Shown: piece by piece, positions 1-4,691 of the stretch | Position numbering within the stretch: the first letter of the stretch is position 1 | Layout of the letters: every line of letters starts with the position of its first letter | Source: Pseudomonadota bacterium | GTDB lineage: Bacteria; Pseudomonadota; Alphaproteobacteria; Rhizobiales; Segnochrobactraceae | DNA length: 5,177 nt | NCBI GenBank assembly: GCA_023442215.1 | Contig: JAEZMP010000568.1 | Coordinates: 1-5,177, forward strand | Direction: 5' to 3' | Translations under genes and position numbers: made by a program | Notes under the pieces: model-generated | The model's input: the letters and a program-made list of their open reading frames with translations, nothing else | What the model was told of the DNA's origin: nothing | Database searches by the model: none

Positions 1-936
1 GAACATGATCTCCTCCACGCGCGCCTCGATGCAGCAGTCGTGCGCCTCCGGCACCGCGGCACCGACGGCGACCGTCTCCGGCCGGACCACGAGAGCCACC
101 GCCGCACCGGCGGGGCGTCCCCCGGCCTGATCCTGATTCAGCGCGACGGTCAGCGGCAGCGCGACGGCCTCGGCTGCCGGGCCGGCGACCATGCGGGCGT
201 CGAACAGGTTGGCGTTGCCGACGAAGTCCGCCACGAAGCGCGTGGCCGGGCGCCGATAGAGGTTCTCGGGCGTGTCGAACTGTTCGAGCGCGCCACCGTT
301 CATCACGGCGATGCGGTCCGAAAGCGTCAGCGCCTCTTCCTGGTCGTGGGTCACCGCGACGAAGGTCAGGCCGAGCTCGCGATGGATCGTCTTCAGCTCG
401 GCCTGCATCTGCTTGCGCAGCTTCAGGTCGAGCGCCCCGAGCGGCTCGTCCAGAAGCAGCACCGCCGGCCGCACGATCAGCGCCCGCCCGAGCGCGACGC
501 GCTGGGCCTGCCCGCCGGAGATCTGGCTGACCCTTCGGTCCCCGAACCCCCTGAGATTGACGAGGTCGAGCATGGCTTCGACCCGCTGCGCGATCTCCGC
601 CTTGCCGACATTGCGCATCCGCAGGCCGAAGGCGAGGTTCTGCGCCACCGTGCGGTGCGGGAACAGCGCATAGTCCTGGAACACCATCGCCGTGTCGCGC
701 TCGTAGGGCGCGGCGCCGACGACCGAGGCGCCGTCGATGAGCACGTCGCCGGACGAGGGCGTCACGAAGCCTGAGATCATGCGCAGCAGGGTGGACTTGC
801 CGCAGCCTGACGGGCCGAGGATCGTCACGAAGGCCCCGCGCGGGATCTCCATGGTGACGTCGCGGACCGCGGCCGACGTCCCGTAGACCTTGCTGACCGC
901 CCGAAGTTCGACAGCGGGTGAGGCGGATGCGCTCAT
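1..936 (-). CDS. ABC transporter ATP-binding protein, PotA-like (C-terminus cut by window edge)
   Basis: This is the nucleotide-binding subunit that hydrolyses ATP on the cytoplasmic face to drive import through the two adjacent permeases. I translated 312 codons from the ATG at 936 to the window edge without a stop. Residues 41-49 are a Walker A (GPSGCGKST). The Q-loop glutamine is Q87 in VFQDYALF, and the ABC signature is ISGGQ at 139-143, with Ile in place of the usual Leu. Walker B is LLLDE at 160-164, the D-loop GALD at 167-170, and the switch histidine H197 lies in VTHDQEEA. From about residue 245 the protein enters a TOBE-like C-terminal region with the typical VVRPE motif, as in PotA and other POPT-class importers of usual length near 350 residues. 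The start lies 3 bases after the upstream permease stop and has only a weak Shine-Dalgarno, so translational coupling is likely. The family call is firm. The substrate is inferred from the neighbours. Confidence 0.95.
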   Translation of the reverse strand, partial: MSASASPAVELRAVSKVYGTSAAVRDVTMEIPRGAFVTILGPSGCGKSTLLRMISGFVTPSSGDVLIDGASVVGAAPYERDTAMVFQDYALFPHRTVAQNLAFGLRMRNVGKAEIAQRVEAMLDLVNLRGFGDRRVSQISGGQAQRVALGRALIVRPAVLLLDEPLGALDLKLRKQMQAELKTIHRELGLTFVAVTHDQEEALTLSDRIAVMNGGALEQFDTPENLYRRPATRFVADFVGNANLFDARMVAGPAAEAVALPLTVALNQDQAGGRPAGAAVALVVRPETVAVGAAVPEAHDCCIEARVEEIMF

Positions 937-939
937 CGC

Positions 940-1740
940 TCAATGCTCGCTTTCGCGTCGGCTCTGGCCGAGGATCCAGATCTGGGCGGAAACGCTGATG
1001 GCCAGCGTCGCCAGGATCACGAGGGCCGAAAGCGCGTAGATCTTGGGGGAGATGACCTGCCGCAGCGAGGTCCAGATGGCGATGGGCAGGGTCTCGGTGA
1101 AGCCGGCCAGGAACCACGCCACCACGAACTCGCCGAAGGCGTCCGTGAAGGCGAGCAGGAGCACGGCGACCAGTGCCGGCGCGATCAGCGGCAGCACGAC
1201 CTCGCGGAAGGCGACGAACTCGTTGGCGCCGAGATTCATCGCCGCCTCGATATAGGTGCGCCGGAAGCCGAGGAAGCGCGAATAGAGCATCAGCGTCGCG
1301 TAGCTAGACGTCATCGTGGTGTGGGCGAGCACGATCGCCGGCTGGCCGACAAGGTCCGGTGCCGCCCGGAACAGCACGGTCAGGCCGAGCCCGAGCACGA
1401 GCTGCGGCAGCACCACCGGCCCGAGCACCAGGCACAGCACAAGCGACTTCATCCGCACCGGACGCCAGGCGAGCACCATCGCCGCCGGCATCGCCAGCGC
1501 CGTGGAAAGAACCGCGGCGAGGAGCGCGAGCCGGATGCTGGTCAGGAGCGAGCCGACGAGGCGGCCATCGGAAAGGCTCGCGCCGAACCACGCTGTCGTC
1601 AGCTCCGTCAGCGGCAGGCCGGGGATCGCCTTGGCATCGAACGCGAACAGCACGATCACCGCGATCGGCAGGTAGAGGAACGCGTAGAGCACGACCGAAT
1701 AGAGCGGCAGCGCCCATCCGGCGGTGGAGAGCCTCTTCAT
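940..1740 (-). CDS. ABC transporter permease, PotC-like (second membrane subunit)
   Basis: This is an inner-membrane subunit of the importer, 266 residues long and close to the usual PotC length. Hydrophobic segments fit six membrane helices at about residues 12-34, 64-90, 98-124, 134-155, 184-206 and 236-257. The cytoplasmic EAA loop that docks on the ATPase is well preserved: EAAMNLGA starts at 165 with the conserved Gly at 171, followed by FREVVLPL ending near 185. I chose the ATG at 1738-1740 because it overlaps the preceding permease stop in an ATGA and has a GGGGAG ribosome-binding sequence 8 bases upstream. An in-frame start 11 codons further upstream would add a charged peptide inside the neighbouring gene. 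The short charged tail ends in RRESEH, just before the ATPase gene. Confidence 0.94.
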   Translation of the reverse strand: MKRLSTAGWALPLYSVVLYAFLYLPIAVIVLFAFDAKAIPGLPLTELTTAWFGASLSDGRLVGSLLTSIRLALLAAVLSTALAMPAAMVLAWRPVRMKSLVLCLVLGPVVLPQLVLGLGLTVLFRAAPDLVGQPAIVLAHTTMTSSYATLMLYSRFLGFRRTYIEAAMNLGANEFVAFREVVLPLIAPALVAVLLLAFTDAFGEFVVAWFLAGFTETLPIAIWTSLRQVISPKIYALSALVILATLAISVSAQIWILGQSRRESEH

Positions 1741-2624
1741 GAGCCGGTCTCCCCGCTCGCGCGCCGGATCCACTTCATCGACAAGGCAAGCGCCGTGAAG
1801 ACGAGCACCAGCAGCACCACGGCCATGGCCGAGCCGCTCGGCCAGTCGAGCCGGCGCTGGAACTCGTCCTGGATCACCTGGGAGAACATGAGCTGCTTTC
1901 CGCCGCCGAGCAGCGCCGGGGTCACGAACTCACCCACCCCGAACACGAAGCAGAACACCGCGCCGACCACGAGGCCCGGCGCTGACAGCGGCAGGATGAC
2001 CTCGCGGAAGGTGCGCGCCGGGCTGGCATTGAGGTCCATGGCCGCATCGATCCAGCTGTCGTGGATGTTGCTGATCGCGGCATAGAGCGGCAGCACGTAG
2101 AGCGGCAGGTAGGCGTAGATCAGCCCGATCGCTGTCGACACCGGCGAGTAGAGCAGCACGCTCAGCGGCTCGTTCGTGAGGCCGAGCCCCATCACCACCT
2201 GGTTGATCACGCCACGCTCGCCGAGCAGCAGCCGCCATGCGGCGACGCGCATGACGATACTGACCCAGAACGGCGCGATCACCGCGACGAGCAAGAGCCC
2301 GCGCCACCGGCCCGCCTTCTTGGCGATGAAATAGGCGACGGGATAGGCGAGCACCGCGCAGGCGACCGTGACGAACGCCGCCGTCTCCACCGACAGCAGC
2401 AGCGCCCGCCAGATCGCCGGGCGGGCGAAGATCGCGGCGTAGTTGTCGAAGGTGAAGTCCGGAACGGGCCGGTAGCTCTTGCTGCGCCAGAAGCTCAGCC
2501 CGACGATCAGCACCACCGGCACGACGAAGAACACGATCTGCCAGATCACCAGCGGCAGCAGTCCCGCCGCCGGCAGCACCGATGCCAGCGACCGCCGCCG
2601 GGCTTCGGGGCGCGGAGCGCTCAT
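1737..2624 (-). CDS. ABC transporter permease, PotB-like (first membrane subunit)
   Basis: This is the partner inner-membrane subunit, 295 residues long and similar in size to PotB. A short basic N-terminus (residues 1-15) precedes about six hydrophobic segments near 20-44, 76-101, 110-133, 158-183, 212-233 and 266-286. The EAA coupling loop spans about 193-219 and reads DAAMDLNAS followed by TFREVILPLSAPG. Asp replaces the usual Glu, and Asn199 stands where most family members have Gly. The ATG at 2622-2624 overlaps the racemase stop as ATGA and has no clear Shine-Dalgarno, so initiation probably depends on ribosomes finishing the racemase. The open frame extends 66 codons further upstream, but that extension is Arg/Gly/Pro-rich, lies inside the racemase gene and looks non-coding. 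The frame overlaps the second permease by 4 bases. Confidence 0.94.
   Translation of the reverse strand: MSAPRPEARRRSLASVLPAAGLLPLVIWQIVFFVVPVVLIVGLSFWRSKSYRPVPDFTFDNYAAIFARPAIWRALLLSVETAAFVTVACAVLAYPVAYFIAKKAGRWRGLLLVAVIAPFWVSIVMRVAAWRLLLGERGVINQVVMGLGLTNEPLSVLLYSPVSTAIGLIYAYLPLYVLPLYAAISNIHDSWIDAAMDLNASPARTFREVILPLSAPGLVVGAVFCFVFGVGEFVTPALLGGGKQLMFSQVIQDEFQRRLDWPSGSAMAVVLLVLVFTALALSMKWIRRASGETGS
1748..1754 (-). promoter_or_regulatory. Ribosome-binding site of the PotC-like permease
   Basis: On the minus strand this reads GGGGAGA, 7 bases before the ATG at 1740. It lies inside the last codons of the preceding permease gene. It decides the start in favour of the ATGA overlap over the longer in-frame alternative. 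Confidence 0.7.
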
Positions 2625-3355
2625 GGCGCGAACGCGTATTCGTCGCGCGCGAAAGCGGGCGTCGGATAGGCGAGCTTCGAAGGCCGGAGCCCCGTCGCCA
2701 CCATGGCACGGGCGAAGTGCAGCGCCACCTTGCCGGGATCGATCACCGGGATCGAGACGCCGAAATGGCGGTGAAGCGCCTCTTCCACCGCCTGGGCCAT
2801 GTCGAACCCCGTTCCAGTGCAACCCATCACGAATGCTTCCGCCCCGTCGCGTTCCACCGCGTCGATGCTCTCGGCGATGATATGGGCGAGGCAGCTTTCA
2901 TCGAGGGCGAGCACGCTGGCGCCCGCGGCCCGCACCGAAGCGAGATTGCGCTCCAGGCCGTAGCGCGCCACGACCCGGCGGATCAGCGGGAACAGCGGCT
3001 TCTCGGTGATGAACACCGTGAAGCGGCCCGACAGCATCGCCGCCATGTGCAGCGCGGCTTCGCCTTCGCCCACGATCGGGATCGAGACGAGTTCGCGCGC
3101 GCCCGACAGGCCCGGATCGGTGAAGCAGGCGATGGTGCAGGCATCCACCCCGTCCGCTTCCGCCTCGCGCGCAAGCCGCATCACTTCCGGTGCCGCGAGG
3201 GCGGAATCGAACTCCGCCTCGATGGAGGCCGTGCCCCGCTTCAGGGGGACGGCCGAGATCTCGACCCCCTCCCCCGCGAACGAGCGGTATTCGGCCTCGG
3301 CCTTTCCGACCAGTTCCTTGCTGTCGAGAACCGGGACGATCACGCGAATATGCAT
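2621..3355 (-). CDS. Asp/Glu racemase superfamily protein, hydantoin-racemase-like
   Basis: This is a predicted cytoplasmic cofactor-independent racemase of 244 residues, the usual length for hydantoin racemases. Two catalytic-type cysteines are visible: Cys77 in IACFTDPGL, close to the IACFGDPGL motif I recall for hydantoin racemases, and Cys179 in MGCTGTG. Family members use such a Cys pair to remove and replace a proton on opposite faces of the substrate. Two related half-domains are apparent, with VSIPIV at 90-95 and VSIPVI at 200-205 each followed by a similar helix. The ATG at 3353-3355 (MHIRVIVPVLD) is preferred because it begins the first beta strand. A start 14 codons upstream would lie in the end of the binding-protein gene. 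GAGGG, overlapping the preceding stop, is the likely ribosome-binding site. The gene sits between binding protein and permeases, so its substrate is probably the imported compound or a derivative. Hydantoin, amino acid and related substrates all remain possible. Confidence 0.88.
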   Translation of the reverse strand: MHIRVIVPVLDSKELVGKAEAEYRSFAGEGVEISAVPLKRGTASIEAEFDSALAAPEVMRLAREAEADGVDACTIACFTDPGLSGARELVSIPIVGEGEAALHMAAMLSGRFTVFITEKPLFPLIRRVVARYGLERNLASVRAAGASVLALDESCLAHIIAESIDAVERDGAEAFVMGCTGTGFDMAQAVEEALHRHFGVSIPVIDPGKVALHFARAMVATGLRPSKLAYPTPAFARDEYAFAP

Positions 3356-3370
3356 GGCGGTGCCGCCCTC
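3356..3370 (-). promoter_or_regulatory. Ribosome-binding site and short hairpin before the racemase
   Basis: On the minus strand GAGGG (3366-3370) begins inside the TGA stop of the binding-protein gene and lies 10 bases before the racemase ATG. It is followed by GGCG-GCAC-CGCC, which can fold into a 4-bp all-GC stem with a four-base loop ending directly at the ATG. Such a stem could lower racemase translation relative to the binding protein, but this is inference. Confidence 0.4.
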
Positions 3371-4496
3371 AGCCCATCTTGAAGGTCTGCCAGGCATCCG
3401 CCCAGGCGTTCTCGTCGACGGGCGCGAGGCTCATCTGGCAGTTCGCCACCCACTCTTCCATCTTGTCGAGGCCGAGCGCCTTGACCTGCTCGGGGGTCAG
3501 CATGTCGCGGACCTTGGCGTTGGTGACGGCAAACTTGTCGGCGCCCCAGGCCATCTGCTTCATCGCCTTGGCGCTGGTCATGTAGTTGATGTAGGCGAGC
3601 GCGGAGGCGAGGTGCTCGGTGCCGCGCACGATCTGCAGCGTCTCCATCCACATGGCACCGCCCTGCTTCGGGATCGCGAGATCGACATTGGCGCCGGCAA
3701 GGCGCGCGGTGGTGCGCACGTTGTCGCTGGAAGCGCCCCACACCATCCACGCCTCGCGGTTGGTGAGATCCGACTTCACGGTGCCCATGTCGGCCTGAAG
3801 CGCGCGCATGTTCGGCCGGAAGGTGATCATCTTGTCGAGGATCTTCTGCAGCGTCTCGCCGGTGGCGTCCTCCGGCTTCTCGAGCCCGATCCACTTTCCG
3901 GTCATCCACAGATAGAGTTCCGGCCAGTCGATGATCTCGACCCGGTTCTTGAGGGAGGGATCCCACGCTAGCTCGGCATTGGACGCCGCCTCGGCGGAGA
4001 TCTTGTCGGGCCAGTAGACGAACCCGTTCACGCCGAACCGCGTCGGGATGCCGTAGACCTTGCCGTCCACCATCGTCTCCGGCCGGTTGCGGAACGCGGG
4101 CAGCGTCTCTTCCAGCGAGGGGAGCTTGGCGGTGTCGATCGGCAGCGTCAGGCCGGCATCGGCGAATTTCGCCGTCCAGACGGCGTCCGGGTTGATCACG
4201 TCGAACTTGGTCGTGCCCGCCTGCACCAGGCTAAGCTGGGCGCCATTGCTCTCCGCTTCCTTGATGTTCAACTCGACGCCGGTCAGCTCCGTGAAGCCCC
4301 GCATCAGCTCGGGATCGTCGTAGCCGGCCCACGCCAGCACATTGAGCGGCCCGGTGAGCTTGGTCTCGCCGGCAAAAGCCGGCCCGGTGAAATCCACCTG
4401 CGCCGCGATGGTCGCGAACATCGCCGCCTGCGCGCCGAAGCGCAGCACGTCGCGACGGCTGGGGGAAACATGAGTGAGCACGCGAGACCCGGACAT
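3369..4496 (-). CDS. ABC transporter substrate-binding protein, PotD/PotF-like, with Tat signal
   Basis: This is the periplasmic receptor that captures the substrate and delivers it to the permeases, 375 residues long. The N-terminus has a twin-arginine signal: SRRDVLRF with Arg14-Arg15, a hydrophobic stretch at about 21-33, and a likely cleavage after AFA at 40-42. The mature part follows the PotD pattern: LNVLAWAGYDDPELMRGF at 51-68, a FDVINPD segment at 98-104, GIPTRFGVNGFVYW at 149-162, MVWGASSD at 251-258 and PKQGGAMWMETL at 276-287. By alignment from memory, Trp253, Trp283, Glu285, Asp190 and Glu193 match PotD ligand-pocket residues, which suggests an amine-bearing ligand. Gly58 replaces a PotD pocket Glu. 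The ATG at 4494-4496 is chosen over a GTG 12 codons upstream because GAGGGA lies 7 bases before it. It is the first gene of the operon. Polyamine is one option, but an amino-acid-like or opine-like ligand is equally possible given the racemase. Confidence 0.93.
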   Translation of the reverse strand: MSGSRVLTHVSPSRRDVLRFGAQAAMFATIAAQVDFTGPAFAGETKLTGPLNVLAWAGYDDPELMRGFTELTGVELNIKEAESNGAQLSLVQAGTTKFDVINPDAVWTAKFADAGLTLPIDTAKLPSLEETLPAFRNRPETMVDGKVYGIPTRFGVNGFVYWPDKISAEAASNAELAWDPSLKNRVEIIDWPELYLWMTGKWIGLEKPEDATGETLQKILDKMITFRPNMRALQADMGTVKSDLTNREAWMVWGASSDNVRTTARLAGANVDLAIPKQGGAMWMETLQIVRGTEHLASALAYINYMTSAKAMKQMAWGADKFAVTNAKVRDMLTPEQVKALGLDKMEEWVANCQMSLAPVDENAWADAWQTFKMG

Positions 4497-4503
4497 CGAC
4501 GAT

Positions 4504-4510
4504 TCCCTCT
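4504..4510 (-). promoter_or_regulatory. Ribosome-binding site of the substrate-binding protein
   Basis: On the minus strand this reads AGAGGGA, 7 bases before the ATG at 4496. It is the best Shine-Dalgarno of the operon. It settles the start of the binding protein and fits a lead gene that is strongly translated. Confidence 0.75.
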
Positions 4511-4527
4511 TGGAACGGCGGACGACT

Positions 4528-4538
4528 ACCACCGTGGT
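4528..4538. promoter_or_regulatory. Palindrome ACCAC-C-GTGGT, possible operator
   Basis: This is a perfect 5-bp inverted repeat around one central base, in the divergent intergenic region 32 bp upstream of the binding-protein start. A one-base loop rules out an RNA hairpin, so a protein-binding site is the only plausible function. An element this short could also arise by chance. Confidence 0.25.
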
Positions 4539-4548
4539 TTATGCCGGA

Positions 4549-4555
4549 TGTATAA
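4549..4555 (-). promoter_or_regulatory. Possible -10 element of the transporter operon
   Basis: On the minus strand this reads TTATACA, an AT-rich patch in otherwise GC-rich DNA about 53 bp upstream of the binding-protein ATG. No convincing -35 hexamer is seen 16-18 bp further upstream. The promoter would therefore be weak or activator-dependent, which fits the inverted repeats lying immediately upstream. On the plus strand the same patch reads TATAAG and could equally serve the other direction. Confidence 0.3.
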
Positions 4556-4560
4556 GTCCC

Positions 4561-4594
4561 GTGACGACCGTCCCGCCATAGTGACCGCAGTCAC
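4561..4594. promoter_or_regulatory. Tandem inverted repeats GTGAC-N4-GTC(A/C)C, likely regulator-binding sites
   Basis: Two copies of one motif are seen: GTGAC-GACC-GTCCC at 4561-4574, with one mismatch between its arms, and GTGAC-CGCA-GTCAC at 4581-4594, with perfect arms. Their starts are exactly 20 bp apart, close to two helical turns, so dimers would bind on one face of the DNA. The pair lies between the two divergent genes. It sits about 75 and 95 bp upstream of the predicted sigma-54 start site and next to the possible -10 of the transporter operon. It could serve the adjacent LuxR-type regulator or a sigma-54 activator. Confidence 0.5.
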
Positions 4595-4636
4595 CGGCGA
4601 AGGTGGGCGGGCAGGAAGGCCGGCGGTTCCCCTGTC

Positions 4637-4652
4637 TGGCACGCTTTCTGCT
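4637..4652 (+). promoter_or_regulatory. Sigma-54 (-24/-12) promoter for the LuxR-type gene
   Basis: The plus strand reads TGGCACG-CTTT-CTGCT. It matches the sigma-54 consensus TGGCACG-N4-TTGCW at every defined position except one (C for the first T of the -12 block). The invariant GG and GC dinucleotides have the required 10-bp separation. Transcription would start near 4663 and give a leader of about 29 bases with a good Shine-Dalgarno before the ATG at 4692. Promoters of this class need an AAA+ enhancer-binding activator, which is not encoded in the window. Confidence 0.65.
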
Positions 4653-4681
4653 TTGCCTGCCGGGCGGCGGCACGCATGGAA

Positions 4682-4686
4682 AAGGA
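4682..4686 (+). promoter_or_regulatory. Ribosome-binding site of the LuxR-type gene
   Basis: AAGGA ends 5 bases before the ATG at 4692. It supports this start over the ATG at 4676, which opens a different frame. Confidence 0.7.
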
Positions 4687-4691
4687 CAGCG

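Larger units (their letters stand above)
4497..4691. other. Divergent intergenic control region
   Basis: This is the only substantial gap between genes in the window, 195 bp between two divergent starts. It carries ribosome-binding sites at both ends, a sigma-54 promoter reading right, a candidate -10 patch reading left, two tandem inverted repeats and an isolated palindrome. No small gene or RNA gene is visible in it. An open frame crossing its right half on the plus strand (4603-4794) has no ribosome-binding site and is in a different frame from the regulator. Confidence 0.7.

Noticed and set aside
40..774. Plus-strand open frame of 244 codons opposite the ATPase
   Set aside because: The minus strand encodes all ABC ATPase motifs in this interval. 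The plus-strand product is low-complexity and Arg/His-rich with no recognisable fold.
943..2085. Long plus-strand open frame of 380 codons opposite both permeases
   Set aside because: It runs antisense across the junction of two well-supported permease genes. Its translation is rich in Arg, Glu, His and Gln without domain character, as expected for the shadow of a high-GC coding strand.
2625..2822. N-terminal extension of the first permease by 66 codons
   Set aside because: The extension is Arg/Gly/Pro-rich, lies wholly within the racemase gene and has no family counterpart. The ATGA overlap start gives the normal protein length.
3340..3966. Minus-strand frame of 208 codons inside the binding-protein gene
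   Set aside because: It is an out-of-frame reading of the PotD-like gene, with Arg/His-rich composition and no domain signature.
3006..3971. Plus-strand open frame of 321 codons opposite racemase and binding protein
   Set aside because: It spans two confidently assigned minus-strand genes and their junction. It shows no ribosome-binding site or family motif.
4497..4532. GTG start adding 12 residues to the binding protein
   Set aside because: It would place extra charged residues before the Tat motif and include the Shine-Dalgarno of the ATG in the coding region.
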